NCBI GenBank assembly: GCA_014379345.1
Contig: JACMLY010000170.1
Location: forward strand, 1-64,000
Source: Chitinophagaceae bacterium
GTDB taxonomy: Bacteria; Bacteroidota; Bacteroidia; Chitinophagales; Chitinophagaceae
Reading direction: 5' to 3'
Length of the DNA: 64,000 nucleotides
Part shown: piece after piece, positions 30,864 to 43,015 of the stretch
Numbering within the stretch: the stretch's first letter is position 1
How the letters are laid out: every line of letters begins with the position of its first letter
Notes under the pieces: model-generated
What the model was told of the DNA's origin: nothing
The model's database searches: none
The model's input: only the letters and a program-made list of their open reading frames with translations
Made by a program: the position numbers and the translations under genes

Positions 30864-33800
30864 ATGGCAATCAAAAAGGAAAATCGTCCAAGATCTTCAT
30901 TTTCTAAAATTACCATTGGTTTAGCTTCACCCGATTCCATACTGGAGCGCAGCTATGGGGAAGTTTTAAAGCCTGAAACCATTAACTATCGTACCTACAA
31001 ACCTGAACGTGATGGTTTGTTTTGCGAAAGGATTTTTGGACCTGTGAAAGATTACGAGTGCGCCTGCGGAAAATATAAGCGTATCCGTTATAAGGGGATT
31101 GTTTGCGACCGTTGCGGTGTTGAAGTAACAGAGAAAAAAGTTCGTCGCGAACGTATGGGCCATATCAAACTGGTAGTTCCCATTGTTCATATATGGTATT
31201 TCAAAAGTTTACCAAATAAGATTGGTTATTTGCTTGGGATGAGTTCTAAGAAAATGGAGAGCATTGTTTATTACGAAAGGTATGTGGTGATTCAACCAGG
31301 TATTCGCGAAGATAAAAATCTCAAAAGCGGTGACCTGTTAACAGAAGAAGAGTATCTCGAGATACTGGAAAATCTTCCAAAGGATAACCAGTATCTTCCT
31401 GATGATGATGCGCAGAAATTCATTGCTAAAATGGGTGCTGAAGCAGTTCATGATCTGCTGGCAAGGATCGATCTCGACCAATTGTCTTTTGATCTTCGGA
31501 ATGCCGCTGCTACGGAAACATCACAGCAACGTAAAGCGGATGCCTTGAAACGTTTGAGTGTTGTAGAATCATTCCGTGAAGCAAATTCAAGAATCACCAA
31601 CCGTCCTGAATGGATGGTAATGCAATATATCCCGGTAATTCCACCTGAATTACGTCCTTTAGTGCCTTTGGATGGTGGCCGTTTTGCTTCATCCGATCTG
31701 AATGATCTGTACCGCCGGGTGATCATTCGTAACAACCGTTTGAAGAGATTATTGGAGATCAAAGCTCCTGAGGTGATCCTGCGTAATGAAAAAAGGATGC
31801 TGCAGGAAGCCGTGGATTCTTTATTCGATAACTCACGTAAGTCAAATGCAGTAAAAGCAGAAGGCGGCCGTGCTTTGAAATCACTCAGTGATGTGCTGAA
31901 AGGAAAGCAAGGACGTTTCCGTCAGAACCTGTTAGGTAAACGTGTTGATTATTCAGGTCGTTCAGTAATTGTAGTAGGTCCTGAATTGAAATTGCACGAG
32001 TGCGGTTTACCAAAGGATATGGCTGCTGAATTGTTTAAACCTTTCATTATCCGTAAGCTTATTGAAAGAGGTATTGTAAAAACGGTAAAGAGCGCAAGAA
32101 AATTAGTAGATAAAAAAGAAGCGATCGTTTGGGATATTCTTGAAAATATATTGAAAGGTCACCCGGTGATGTTAAACCGTGCGCCAACCTTACACCGTTT
32201 ATCCATCCAGGCCTTCCAGCCAAAACTGGTAGAAGGTAAAGCGATCCAGTTACATCCATTGGTTTGTACAGCATTCAATGCCGACTTTGATGGTGACCAG
32301 ATGGCTGTTCACGTGCCATTGAGCAATGCTGCAGTACTGGAAGCTCAATTATTGATGCTTGCTTCTCATAATATCCTGAACCCGCAGAATGGGGCTCCTA
32401 TTACCCTGCCTTCACAGGACATGGTATTGGGTCTGTATTATATCACAAAGGGAAAGAAGACGACCGACACGGAGAAGGTTAGGGGAGAAGGAAAACATTT
32501 CTATTCCGCGGAAGAAGTAATCATTGCATATAATGAAAAGCAGATAGATCTTCATGCACATATCAAGGTAAAAGTTGATGTTCGTGAACCGAATGGTCTT
32601 ATTAAAAGAAAACTTACCGAGACAACTGTAGGCCGTGTTATTTTTAACCAGTTCGTTCCAAAAGAAGTGGGTTATATCAATGCACTTCTTACTAAAAAGA
32701 ATCTTCGCGAGATCATTGGTGATATTATTCAGATCACGAATGTTCCCAAGACTGCAAAATTCCTGGATGATATCAAACTTCTTGGTTTCCGTACGGCATT
32801 CCAGGGGGGACTATCATTCAATATTAATGACCTTATTATTCCATCCATCAAAGAAGAGGTTCTTGACAATGCGAAGGGTGAAGTAGATGAAGTTTGGGAT
32901 AATTACAATATGGGTCTGATCACTAACAACGAGCGTTACAACCAGATCGTTGATATCTGGAGCCGTGTAGATACACGGATCACTGAAACATTGATCCGTG
33001 AATTGAGTACAGATAAACAGGGATTCAATTCCGTGTACATGATGCTTGACTCCGGAGCCCGGGGTTCAAAACAACAGATCAAACAGTTGTGCGGCATAAG
33101 AGGTTTGATGGCAAAACCGAGAAAAAGCGGTTCGTCAGGAAGTGAGATCATCGAAAATCCGATCCTTTCTAATTTCAAAGGTGGATTGAATGTATTGGAT
33201 TATTTCATTTCAACGCACGGTGCGCGTAAAGGTTTGGCGGATACGGCCCTGAAAACAGCGGATGCTGGTTACTTAACACGTCGTCTGGTTGACGTTGCGC
33301 AGGATGTTGTTATCACAGAAGAAGATTGCGGAACATTACGTGGTATTGCGATCGCGGCATTAAAGGACAATGAAGAGGTTGTGGAACCATTGCTCGATCG
33401 GATCGTTGGCCGCACATCACTCCATAATGTTTACGATCCTTTCGGTGATGAAGTTATTGTAACCGCCGGCGAGGAAATTGATGATGATGTTGCCAAGGAA
33501 ATAGAAGAAGCAGGTATTGAAACTGTAGAGATCCGTTCCGTACTCACCTGCGAAAGCAAACGTGGGGTATGTGTAAAATGTTATGGTAAAAACCTTGCTA
33601 CCGGTAATATGGCGCAGAAGGGCGATGCCGTGGGCATCATTGCGGCACAATCCATCGGTGAGCCTGGTACACAGTTAACCTTGCGGACATTCCACGTGGG
33701 TGGTGTGGCTGGTTCTGCTTCAGTAGAATCATCTCTTGTTTCAAAATTTGATGGTACGATCCAATTCGACGGTTTGCGTTCGGTAACTGCTCAAAATAAT

Positions 33801-35156
33801 GATGGCGAAAAAGTACAGATCGTTATCGGTCGTACGGGAGAGGTAAGGATCACAGATGTGAAAAATGATCGTCTTATGATCACTCATAACGTTCCTTACG
33901 GTGCAACACTATTGGTAAAAGATGGTCAGCAGATTAAAAAAGGTGAGATCATCTGTACGTGGGATCCCTTCAATAATGTAATCGTTGCTGAAATTACCGG
34001 TCAGATCAAATTTGAAAATGTAATCGAAGGGGTGACCTATCGCGAAGAGGCTGATGAACAAACCGGTCACCGCGAAAAAGTGGTTATTGAAACAAAAGAC
34101 AAGACCAAAATTGCCACTCTTATTGTAGAAGGGAAAGAGGTAAAAACATATAACCTTCCTGTCGGATCGCATATAGTTGTAGATGAGGCGGAAGATGTGA
34201 AAGCCGGCCAGGTGTTGGTTAAAATTCCACGTACTCTTCGCATGCAGCGAGACATCACGGGAGGTCTGCCACGAGTAACAGAATTGTTCGAAGCACGAAA
34301 TCCGGGCAATCCTGCGATTGTTTGTGAAATTGACGGTGTGGTTGCATTTGGAGCGATCAAACGTGGTAACCGTGAGATCATAGTGGAAGCAAAGGATGGG
34401 GTTATTAAGAAATACCTTGTTCCATTAACACGCCAGATATTGGTTCAGGATGGCGACTTTATAAAAGCGGGTGCTCCACTTAGCGACGGACAGGTTTCAC
34501 CTGGGGATATTCTTTCCATTAAGGGTCCATTTGCAGTACAGGAATATGTGGTGAATGAAATCCAGGAAGTATATCGTTTGCAGGGTGTGAAGATTAATGA
34601 CAAACATATTGAGGTGATCGTTAGGCAGATGATGAAAAAAGTAGAGATCGTTGATCCGGGTGACACACGATTCCTCGAAGAGGACCTGGAGGACCGTTTT
34701 GACTTTAATGAAGAGAACGATTGGATATTTGATAAAAAAGTCATTTCCGATTCAGGTGAAAGCACTAAGCTGAAAGCTGGTCAGATCGTTAGCCTGAGAG
34801 AAATACGCGAAGAGAATTCTATTTTGCGGCGTGCGGATCGGAAACTGGTTGAATTCCGCGATGCAAATCCGGCAACATCGCATCCGGTGTTATTAGGGAT
34901 CACCAAAGCATCTCTGGGTACGCAGAGCTGGATTTCAGCAGCCTCGTTCCAGGAAACAACCAAGGTATTATCATCAGCAGCCATTCAGGGTAAAACCGAT
35001 GATATGCTTGGTTTGAAAGAGAATGTAATTACTGGTCATCCGATTCCTGCAGGTACCGGTCTACGCGATTTCGAAAACATGATCGTTGGCAGTAAGGAAG
35101 AGTACGAGCTCTTACAAACCACCCGCGAAGCCATGAGTTTCGATGAGGAAGAATAA
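30864..35156 (+). CDS. rpoC: DNA-directed RNA polymerase subunit beta'
   Basis: 1430 aa; [16 protein letters not shown] catalytic motif; [23 protein letters not shown] zinc finger. Confidence 0.99.
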   Translation: MAIKKENRPRSSFSKITIGLASPDSILERSYGEVLKPETINYRTYKPERDGLFCERIFGPVKDYECACGKYKRIRYKGIVCDRCGVEVTEKKVRRERMGHIKLVVPIVHIWYFKSLPNKIGYLLGMSSKKMESIVYYERYVVIQPGIREDKNLKSGDLLTEEEYLEILENLPKDNQYLPDDDAQKFIAKMGAEAVHDLLARIDLDQLSFDLRNAAATETSQQRKADALKRLSVVESFREANSRITNRPEWMVMQYIPVIPPELRPLVPLDGGRFASSDLNDLYRRVIIRNNRLKRLLEIKAPEVILRNEKRMLQEAVDSLFDNSRKSNAVKAEGGRALKSLSDVLKGKQGRFRQNLLGKRVDYSGRSVIVVGPELKLHECGLPKDMAAELFKPFIIRKLIERGIVKTVKSARKLVDKKEAIVWDILENILKGHPVMLNRAPTLHRLSIQAFQPKLVEGKAIQLHPLVCTAFNADFDGDQMAVHVPLSNAAVLEAQLLMLASHNILNPQNGAPITLPSQDMVLGLYYITKGKKTTDTEKVRGEGKHFYSAEEVIIAYNEKQIDLHAHIKVKVDVREPNGLIKRKLTETTVGRVIFNQFVPKEVGYINALLTKKNLREIIGDIIQITNVPKTAKFLDDIKLLGFRTAFQGGLSFNINDLIIPSIKEEVLDNAKGEVDEVWDNYNMGLITNNERYNQIVDIWSRVDTRITETLIRELSTDKQGFNSVYMMLDSGARGSKQQIKQLCGIRGLMAKPRKSGSSGSEIIENPILSNFKGGLNVLDYFISTHGARKGLADTALKTADAGYLTRRLVDVAQDVVITEEDCGTLRGIAIAALKDNEEVVEPLLDRIVGRTSLHNVYDPFGDEVIVTAGEEIDDDVAKEIEEAGIETVEIRSVLTCESKRGVCVKCYGKNLATGNMAQKGDAVGIIAAQSIGEPGTQLTLRTFHVGGVAGSASVESSLVSKFDGTIQFDGLRSVTAQNNDGEKVQIVIGRTGEVRITDVKNDRLMITHNVPYGATLLVKDGQQIKKGEIICTWDPFNNVIVAEITGQIKFENVIEGVTYREEADEQTGHREKVVIETKDKTKIATLIVEGKEVKTYNLPVGSHIVVDEAEDVKAGQVLVKIPRTLRMQRDITGGLPRVTELFEARNPGNPAIVCEIDGVVAFGAIKRGNREIIVEAKDGVIKKYLVPLTRQILVQDGDFIKAGAPLSDGQVSPGDILSIKGPFAVQEYVVNEIQEVYRLQGVKINDKHIEVIVRQMMKKVEIVDPGDTRFLEEDLEDRFDFNEENDWIFDKKVISDSGESTKLKAGQIVSLREIREENSILRRADRKLVEFRDANPATSHPVLLGITKASLGTQSWISAASFQETTKVLSSAAIQGKTDDMLGLKENVITGHPIPAGTGLRDFENMIVGSKEEYELLQTTREAMSFDEEE

Positions 35157-35178
35157 TTTCTTTGAGTGATGGAAAAAT

Positions 35179-35212
35179 ATAAAGTAGGAGGCATGCCCTC
35201 CTACTTTTTTTT
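35179..35212 (+). terminator. Rho-independent terminator after rpoC
   Basis: AAAGTAGGAGG CATG CCCTCCTACTTTTTTTT. Confidence 0.88.
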
Positions 35213-35406
35213 AAAATGGGGTCTGCTAATGTATTTTTTGAAAATAGAGAGGTTATCGGGGATTGGCGAAGAAAAGACGTAATAAGCACTGAGAATTATG
35301 AAGGAAATTGTTGTGTGTCTCATGAAGATCTAAAATAGCGATCTACAGAGTTTGCAATTTGAAGATCATTTCTTCACAGAAGAATTTTCCCTGACAGCTC
35401 CGGATC

Positions 35407-37398
35407 TTAAGACAATCTGCCTTCTAATAACAACTGGTCATCTTTGGTTATATGAACATCTTCAATCAGATCTAAGGTCTCATATCTCGAATTCTTGCTT
35501 TTGAACTCCGGCACAATTTCTTTCATTTTTTTCACAAGAAGAGAATGTTCATCCTGTTCGCATATGGTAATTAGTTCCTGTATGTCTGCAAGGATCTGGC
35601 TGTGAGAGCAGGTACGTACTTTTGCTATTTTTATCTTTTCGTGGTGGGTTGGGATTGTTTTTTCTTTTTCGTTGAGCAGTTCTTCGTAAAGTTTCTCACC
35701 TGGTCGAAGACCGGTGTACACAATGTTTATATCCTTGTTAGGAACCAGGCCAGCCAGTTTGATCATGTTTATGGCAAGGTCGTTGATCTTTACTGGTTTA
35801 CCCATATCAAATATAAAGATCTCTCCTCCTTCTCCCATTGTGCCGGCTTCCAGTACCAACTGAACGGCCTCGGGAATTGTCATAAAGTATCTTGTTATTT
35901 CCTTATCGGTTACTGTAATTGGTCCGCCCTTTAATATCTGTTCGCGAAAGCGCGGAATGACGGAACCATTGGAGCCAAGTACGTTTCCAAAACGGGTGGT
36001 AATAAACTTTGTTCTGGAGCTTGTGGTTTCCAGATAACTGCCCGCTCCGTTTATCATTTCTGCAGCGTTGTCGGGGGAACTATTCCTGGATTGAACATAT
36101 ATCTCTGCAATACGTTTAGAAGCGCCCATTACATTTGTAGGGTTAACTGCTTTATCCGTAGAAATCATCACAAACTTTTCGGCCTTGTACAATACTGCAA
36201 GATCTGCAACAATTTTACTGCCCATCACATTTGTAAAGATTGCTTCAGATGGATGATTTTCCATCATTGGCACATGCTTATAAGCTGCTGCGTGAAAAAT
36301 AATCTGCGGCCGGCATTCCTTAAAGATGATCTGCAAACGCTTATAGTTACGGATATTTCCAATGAAGATCTTAATATTAGCTTTTGGAAATCTTTCTTCC
36401 ATTTCGAGTTGGATCTCGTACAAAGCGGATTCAGCCTGGTCGCATAAGATCACCATCTCCGGATCATAAGTCAGAACCTGCCTTACGATTTCCGATCCAA
36501 TAGATCCTGCTGCACCAGTAATCAGAATACGTTTTCCCCGTATTTCTCCCGAGATTAAACTATTGTTGATAACAATGGGTTCTCTTTGTAAAAGGTTTTC
36601 AATCTTCAGCTCCTGCAATTGTTTCAGACTTAATTTTCCTGAGATCCATTGGTCCGACGGAGGTACGGTAAGTATCTTAATTCCCAGTTTAAGACAAGCT
36701 TCAATGATATCCTGTGTATTTTTATTTTCGAGCTGCTCGTTTACGATAATTAAAATATCAATTTTATTATTCGCTTTCAACTTGGTAAGATCTTTCTTAT
36801 GAAAAACTTTTCCCTGTTGAATGGAGCTGTTTACTTTCTTTAGATCTGTTTCAACAAATCCTTCAAATATAAATTGGTTGCCGGAAAAAAGCGCTTGTTT
36901 AATCAGTACAGCTTTGTTATCTGATCCGTATATCAATACTTTTTTCTGATCACCTGTGGTGTGGTGTTTTGCCTGGTAATAAATTCCTTTTACACCGGTA
37001 CGTAACATGATATGGAGGGAAGAAGCAATAAAGAAGTTTATCAATAAAACCTTGCTTACATCTAATGAATGGATGTTGTAAGCATAAGTCAATATCAACG
37101 CCACTGCAATTGGATAGATCAAACTTGAAATAAATACTGAGGCAAATATCCTGAACATATCATGGATATTTGAATAACGGATAAGGCCCGTATGTATCCG
37201 CATGCAATAAAATACAAGTAGCGAAATGAGACCGTATAATCCTGTATACCAGAAAAAATGACCGCGAAGGATTTCGGCAAATTGAAACTGCTTAACTACA
37301 AAGTACGATAGGGAAAAGGACGCTGTTGTAATACTTAGGTCGATAAGCAAAATCACCCATCTTGGCACTGTTTTGCCTGATAAAAGGAAGTTTTGCAT
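35407..37398 (-). CDS. CapD/PglF/WbpM-like nucleoside-diphosphate-sugar 4,6-dehydratase (membrane-anchored)
   Basis: N-terminal TM segments; ITGAAGSIGSEIVRQVL; AAAYKHVPMMENHPSEAIFTNVMG; STDKAVNPTNVMGASKR. Confidence 0.94.
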   Translation of the reverse strand: MQNFLLSGKTVPRWVILLIDLSITTASFSLSYFVVKQFQFAEILRGHFFWYTGLYGLISLLVFYCMRIHTGLIRYSNIHDMFRIFASVFISSLIYPIAVALILTYAYNIHSLDVSKVLLINFFIASSLHIMLRTGVKGIYYQAKHHTTGDQKKVLIYGSDNKAVLIKQALFSGNQFIFEGFVETDLKKVNSSIQQGKVFHKKDLTKLKANNKIDILIIVNEQLENKNTQDIIEACLKLGIKILTVPPSDQWISGKLSLKQLQELKIENLLQREPIVINNSLISGEIRGKRILITGAAGSIGSEIVRQVLTYDPEMVILCDQAESALYEIQLEMEERFPKANIKIFIGNIRNYKRLQIIFKECRPQIIFHAAAYKHVPMMENHPSEAIFTNVMGSKIVADLAVLYKAEKFVMISTDKAVNPTNVMGASKRIAEIYVQSRNSSPDNAAEMINGAGSYLETTSSRTKFITTRFGNVLGSNGSVIPRFREQILKGGPITVTDKEITRYFMTIPEAVQLVLEAGTMGEGGEIFIFDMGKPVKINDLAINMIKLAGLVPNKDINIVYTGLRPGEKLYEELLNEKEKTIPTHHEKIKIAKVRTCSHSQILADIQELITICEQDEHSLLVKKMKEIVPEFKSKNSRYETLDLIEDVHITKDDQLLLEGRLS

Positions 37399-37536
37399 TT
37401 TTAAACGTTATAGGGTAAAAAATACTTTTCTAATGATTTGACTGAAAATCAACCGGGTATTAGACAGGACATGGGTAGAGGGTTCTTTTAAGAATTGGAA
37501 TTGAAGAAAATGTGTTTATCATTCTTAAACGCCTCG

Positions 37537-37588
37537 AAAAAAAATCCACCACCCAGATCGTATTTTTACTGACGACTTAAGTGGTGGA
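37537..37588 (-). terminator. Terminator-like hairpin, minus strand, downstream of the G8/PKD protein
   Basis: On minus strand TCCACCAC - 28 nt - GTGGTGGATTTTTTTT. Confidence 0.5.
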
Positions 37589-37684
37589 CAAATATAATGT
37601 TTAACATTTTAAAATCCAAATACCTCAACGTGGTATGCGGTTATCCGCGTGTCTTAGATTTATAAATAGCTATATATTAAACAT

Positions 37685-40600
37685 CTACAGCATTTTAAGT
37701 AAACGGACAATCTTTGTTTTTCCTGCCTGCTCCAAATGAACGTAGTAAAATCCTCTCTTATAATTTTTGCCTACGGCAAACGTAGAATTATTACTAACGT
37801 GTGGGAATGACTCGACCTTTTTACCCCAACGATTATAAATATTCACAGTAATATTTTCCGTAGAATTACTCTTCACTTCTACATTGAAGTTAGTAGGCGA
37901 TGGATTTGGATAAGCTTTTACCTCTAAGGTTGGATTCACTTGTATCGGCCTGTTTTGTTCAGGAGTAGCAGTCGTATCCTTATTAGGATTCTGCTGTACT
38001 GCCGGCGACTTAACCGTTACTTCCACATCATCAGAAGCTGTGGCACCTTTAATATCGGTTACTGTTAAACGGAAAACATATACACCTGCCTTCAAATTCA
38101 TGGCCGAGGTTGACGCTGACGTATCGTTCAGGATGTTTACTGTACTTCCACTCACCTTTGTCCACTTATATGTAACAGCATTTCCATCAGGATCGGTACC
38201 AGTTCCATCGAGGCTTATAAGATTAATAGGCAAGGTGATGATCTGATCAGAACCTGCATTGGCGGTTGGAGTCGATTTACTGGTTGAATTAGCAGGATTC
38301 ACTGATACCTGAACATCATCACTGGCGGTAGCACCCTTATCGTCGGTAACCGTAAGTCTGAATATATAAGTTCCTACTTCCAGGTTGCTGACTGTAGGAC
38401 TGCTTACACCGGCATTGCTGAATGCAAAAGAATTTGGTCCTGATACTTTACTCCAGCTAAAAGATTTAATTGTGCCATCTGAATCGGTTCCGCTGCCGGT
38501 TAACTGAACACTGAGTACAGGTAAAGTAACAGCTACATCGGGTCCTGCATTCGCAACCGGACCTGCGTTGGCAGCTGGCGGCGGAGGCGTCGGCGGGAGA
38601 ACAATATTTCCTGCATAAAGCTGGCTCATCGGAATTGGCTCGCCACCCGGTGTGAATTTTTCCAGGCTCTTGCTATTCCACCTGAGGCTAAGACCTCCGG
38701 AAGAGTAGGCTTTCATGTGTATATCAGAATTACTGAACATCAGCTCGATAGCATATTTCTGGCCGGCATTTAAATTAACTTTTATTTTGGCTGCATTTGA
38801 ATACTTAACGCCATCAAGAATTAATACATAGCTACCGGAGGCTGTCACAGTAATCTCATGTTCTTCTGTAAACTGAGCTTCTATAAATCCTGTCCATTTT
38901 ACAGAGAAAGATCTGTTTTGATTAATTGCGTAGTTGACATTTTGTGAATCAGTTCCTGAATCATACCATTCCGAGAAATCTAAGTATGGGTCAACTCTTT
39001 TGAATGCAGAATTTGTGAAATTATTACCTTGAAAATATTCACCGAGTAGCCCTCTTCCTGTTCCCCAGATATCAGGTGCGAAACGTGGGATAATTTCCTT
39101 CACCGCTTTTCCACCCGCGCCAGGAGACAACTTATAGCAATCTCCCTGACCAGGTTTTGGCTGTACTCTGATAACTTCTGCCGAATGTGTTGATGGAGAA
39201 ATAAAAGGATCTGCTCCACCCATATCACAATGCACAATATCAACATTCTTTATTAATGGTGTGCCGTTTGATAAGTCGTCTTCCCTGAGATCGCTATCCA
39301 GCATAATGGGGCTTTTGGTCCAGCCCTTCATGGTAACGTTTCGAAATAACGTAGGTATTCCAAAAGAAACCTGGGCTCCCTGGGCAATAACTGCATAAGG
39401 AAATTTACCATTCACATCCACTTCAATATTTTCAAACCTCATTCTTCGCTTATCCATTGAATTTGCCTTTGCGACCAGGTTACCATTAAATAGTTTTCCG
39501 TCAAAATATCTGTAAACATTCGCGTAAGAACCATGATAAATGGCATGGCCGAAGTTAGAATAAGCTTTGAAGTTTTCAATAACGTGCATCAGGGTGGTTG
39601 CCTGCCATACGAATAATCCTGTTTCATTATTATGGGCTAAGCAATCCTGAAATCTCCAGGCGCCATCGTTATTAGCTTCCCAATCAAAGCCTCCGGCACC
39701 TTCAGCATCTCCATATGTTCCTACAGCCACACAATTAATACATGCATTGCCATCACCAAGTCCTAATTTGAATCCGCTGCTATGATAGTTTGGAGATTTG
39801 GTTGCATCAGGCTCAAATTCCTGATTCATATTCAAACTCGCATTTACTATGTTCACCTTTGCAGCAATACAACTATCCAGGAGGGTGTCATGCATTGCAT
39901 GCCCCGGATCAGCCCAATAAGGAATTTCAGTTACATCAAAGGCCACACAATTCTTAAAGGTTATCCCATTAGATGAATGGAAAACATAAGAATGGCTATA
40001 TACATCATGCACTGAACACGATTCAATCATACTTCCCCGGCTTCCATCAGCGCTGTGATGAAAATGGATGGCATAACGCCCTCTGACAAATTCCTTAATA
40101 TTATCTCCATTCACATCTTTTCTTGGTCCAAGATATTTAAATTCGGCTTGCTTTATAGACTGCGGAACACTAGACATAATAACTACATGTGAAGCTCCTT
40201 TTGTAGTGCCCTGAATACCGACATTGCGGTTAAGGTTCATTATTTCTGCAGTCCAGTTACCATCAATCTTTAATTTATCGAAACCCAGGGGCTTATCAAT
40301 AGTTACGCTGTTTCCATTAATTGAAACAATTTTCCTTCTCTCAAAATTCATGTCATTTAGTATGGTGGGAGTGATTCCAATTTCATCTCCGACCTGCCAT
40401 CCATTCGGCAGTATGCCTGTCTGCAACACCGTGTCTCCTTTATTAATATCACCCGCAGCATTCAGCCATGCAACTTTAGGAGAACCTTGCAAATCTAATT
40501 TTCCAGCACCCATTACCCATAATCCAACATCGCTGTCTAGCACAGACATTCCTGGGCCGCCAACAAACTGATTTTCTTTGACGTCGATAAATTCTATGGT

Positions 40601-41017
40601 TTGAAAAACGGTATGAGAACTTGGCTGCATCAATATTTTACCTTCCACTATTATATTAGCGGATGACCTGAGAATGGCACTTTTCGTATCATCAAATTTA
40701 AGTGTACCGCCAGCATTCACGTTCACGCCCGACACGGTAGAATCACTTACGTCATAAACAACCACATGACCGGCAGACACTAAAGGTGTATCTGAAGCTG
40801 AAGGAAGTTTTCCTCCCCAAGTTGCAGCATCAGACCAGTTGCCCGACTGCACACTAGAAATAGTACCGGTAAGTAACTTCAGTGAATTAGGTGCACATCC
40901 TACAGATGTACCGTTTCTAATGGATTTGTTTTTAGCCGCAAGGGGGGAAATTAAACATACTCCTGTTGCTGCCAGCGAAGTATTCCGCAGGAAGATTCTT
41001 CTTGATTTGTTTTTCAT
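37685..41017 (-). CDS. Large secreted protein: G8-like N-domain, beta-helix-like middle, PA14-like domain, two PKD-type repeats, T9SS sorting domain
   Basis: SGNWSDAATWGGKLPSASDTPLVSAGHVVVYDV; GLLGEYFQGNNF...; ANAGPDVAVTLPVLSVQLTGSGTDSDGTIKSFSWSKVSGP repeated; KAYPNPSPTNFNVEV...KRGFYYVHL. N-terminus MKNKSRRIFLRN is Tat-like. Confidence 0.8.
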   Translation of the reverse strand: MKNKSRRIFLRNTSLAATGVCLISPLAAKNKSIRNGTSVGCAPNSLKLLTGTISSVQSGNWSDAATWGGKLPSASDTPLVSAGHVVVYDVSDSTVSGVNVNAGGTLKFDDTKSAILRSSANIIVEGKILMQPSSHTVFQTIEFIDVKENQFVGGPGMSVLDSDVGLWVMGAGKLDLQGSPKVAWLNAAGDINKGDTVLQTGILPNGWQVGDEIGITPTILNDMNFERRKIVSINGNSVTIDKPLGFDKLKIDGNWTAEIMNLNRNVGIQGTTKGASHVVIMSSVPQSIKQAEFKYLGPRKDVNGDNIKEFVRGRYAIHFHHSADGSRGSMIESCSVHDVYSHSYVFHSSNGITFKNCVAFDVTEIPYWADPGHAMHDTLLDSCIAAKVNIVNASLNMNQEFEPDATKSPNYHSSGFKLGLGDGNACINCVAVGTYGDAEGAGGFDWEANNDGAWRFQDCLAHNNETGLFVWQATTLMHVIENFKAYSNFGHAIYHGSYANVYRYFDGKLFNGNLVAKANSMDKRRMRFENIEVDVNGKFPYAVIAQGAQVSFGIPTLFRNVTMKGWTKSPIMLDSDLREDDLSNGTPLIKNVDIVHCDMGGADPFISPSTHSAEVIRVQPKPGQGDCYKLSPGAGGKAVKEIIPRFAPDIWGTGRGLLGEYFQGNNFTNSAFKRVDPYLDFSEWYDSGTDSQNVNYAINQNRSFSVKWTGFIEAQFTEEHEITVTASGSYVLILDGVKYSNAAKIKVNLNAGQKYAIELMFSNSDIHMKAYSSGGLSLRWNSKSLEKFTPGGEPIPMSQLYAGNIVLPPTPPPPAANAGPVANAGPDVAVTLPVLSVQLTGSGTDSDGTIKSFSWSKVSGPNSFAFSNAGVSSPTVSNLEVGTYIFRLTVTDDKGATASDDVQVSVNPANSTSKSTPTANAGSDQIITLPINLISLDGTGTDPDGNAVTYKWTKVSGSTVNILNDTSASTSAMNLKAGVYVFRLTVTDIKGATASDDVEVTVKSPAVQQNPNKDTTATPEQNRPIQVNPTLEVKAYPNPSPTNFNVEVKSNSTENITVNIYNRWGKKVESFPHVSNNSTFAVGKNYKRGFYYVHLEQAGKTKIVRLLKML

Positions 41018-41837
41018 TAGGATCTCTTTTTTTCTTTAAAGCAAGTTGGTTAGCTACTCTTTCACTGTTATGTATAACTGCTAACAGTGTTCTTTTGGAT
41101 TTTATTTTTTATTTTGGATTGGTGCGGCAATAGGATACCCTTATCATTTCCATGATCACTTTTTGCGTGCCTGCAACAATTATCTTTTTGAATTTATATA
41201 GCCTCTGCGTTCTATTTCTTCATTGGGCATTTCCTGAAGCCCCCGCTTATGATCCACTTATCTTGTTGTTCAGATTTCGGTGAACTAAGAAAATGTGGAA
41301 AATAAACTACAAGGAAGAGCTGGCTATTTACGCAGATTTTTGCTTGGTGGATCAGTCATTGGCCTTCAAAGGTTTAGTTTTTTTTAGATATCGGACACTT
41401 GTAGGAAAGCAATTATGGTGCCGAAATATATTCCACAAATGAAGAGTACTACAATTCACTAAGTGTAAGAATTTATTAAAACCGAATAAATGATTTGATC
41501 ACTATTTCTTAAGGTGAAAAGGTAATTTCAACACATTTAAAAACGTATTATTACGACGTATATTTATCAACATTGTTGATAAATTTTCGTTAGTAATTTT
41601 TTAAAATATAAAAAAACAGCTCATTGCATACGCATGTGCAGCGATAAAATTTTTGAATGCTATAAAAAATTAGAAAAGAATTTTAGGTGCGCGATTGAAT
41701 GAAACTAACGGAGATAGAAGCGGAAGAAATTCTGAGCCTGTGGGTGATTTTTTGTTGCAGGGAGCGGGCAGCAGTTATTATGTAGATATAGAAGAGGCTG
41801 ATTGAAGATATATTGCAAAAGTAATGAAAGGCTGTTT

Positions 41838-42986
41838 TTATTTTTCAACGGGCTGTAATTTTTCAAGTGTGGCCGTAACGCACTGAACAACTCTTTCCAG
41901 GTCGGGCTGAGTTAAATTAGAGCCGGATGGAAGACATAAGCCTTTTTCAAAAAGCAGGTCGCATGTTTGGTTGCCATAGAAAGGAGCATCAACAAAAACA
42001 GGTTGTAAATGCATGGGTTTCCAAAGAGGCCGCGAGTCAATGTTGTCTTCAACAAGTGCCAATCTCAAATCCTCTCTGGTAACCGTTCCCTCTTCAACAA
42101 TTACAGTGCTAAGCCAGCGATTTGAAAAATATTCCGGACCGGGCTCATCACAGAATCTGATTTCGTTAATACCGGCAAACGCTTTTTTATAGAACTGGAA
42201 ATTATAGCGGCGTTGTTCAATACGGCTCTGCAATACTTTCATCTGGCCCCTTCCGATACCGGCGCAAACATTGCTCAGCCGGTAGTTATATCCTATCTGG
42301 GAATGTTGATAATGAGGAGCAGGATCAAGAGCCTGGGTTGCGAGATATCTAGCTTTCTTTATATACTGTTCATTCATTGAAACCAAGGCCCCGCCGCCTG
42401 ATGTGGTAATGATTTTATTTCCGTTGAATGACAGGATGCCAATATCTCCGAAAGTTCCTAAGGGTCGGCCCTTATAGGTGGAACCCAGCGCTTCTGCCGC
42501 ATCTTCTATGATGGGTATTCCATATACACTGGCAATTTCCTGTATTTTATCAATTTGGGCTGGCATACCATACAGATGCACCAGTATAATCGCCTTCGGT
42601 TTTTTGCCTAGTTTGATACGGTCCAGAATGGCTGCTTCCAAAAATTCAGGCGACATGTTCCAGGTAGATGCTTCGCTATCCACAAATACCGGTGTGGCTC
42701 CCAGGTAAACAATCGGATTAGCTGATGCAGAGAAGGTCATGGATTGACATATCACTTCATCGCCGGCCTTTACCTCCAGGATAACCAAAGCAAGATGAAT
42801 AGCTGCTGTTCCGGAACTCAGAGCCGCAACATGCGACCCATGGTTTAAGAAAGTTTCGAGGTCTTTTTCGAACCCATCTACATTCGGTCCCAGGGGTGCA
42901 ATCCAATTAGATGCAAAAGCTTCTTTCACATACTCCAGTTCCTGCTCTCCCATGTGTGGAGATGACAACCATATTTTTGATTTCAT
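41838..42986 (-). CDS. DegT/DnrJ/EryC1/StrS (PglE/EpsN-like) sugar aminotransferase
   Basis: KIWLSSPHMGEQELEYVKEAFASNWIAPLGPNVDGFEK; ALSSGTAAIHLAL; IEDAAEALGSTYKGR; SFNGNKIITTSGGG. Confidence 0.93.
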   Translation of the reverse strand: MKSKIWLSSPHMGEQELEYVKEAFASNWIAPLGPNVDGFEKDLETFLNHGSHVAALSSGTAAIHLALVILEVKAGDEVICQSMTFSASANPIVYLGATPVFVDSEASTWNMSPEFLEAAILDRIKLGKKPKAIILVHLYGMPAQIDKIQEIASVYGIPIIEDAAEALGSTYKGRPLGTFGDIGILSFNGNKIITTSGGGALVSMNEQYIKKARYLATQALDPAPHYQHSQIGYNYRLSNVCAGIGRGQMKVLQSRIEQRRYNFQFYKKAFAGINEIRFCDEPGPEYFSNRWLSTVIVEEGTVTREDLRLALVEDNIDSRPLWKPMHLQPVFVDAPFYGNQTCDLLFEKGLCLPSGSNLTQPDLERVVQCVTATLEKLQPVEK

Positions 42987-43015
42987 TCTTATATTAATTT
43001 AATTCGACTTGCACG

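Noticed and set aside
40224-40571. 115-aa plus-strand ORF inside the G8/PKD gene
   Set aside because: Antisense to a long coherent CDS; no independent evidence.
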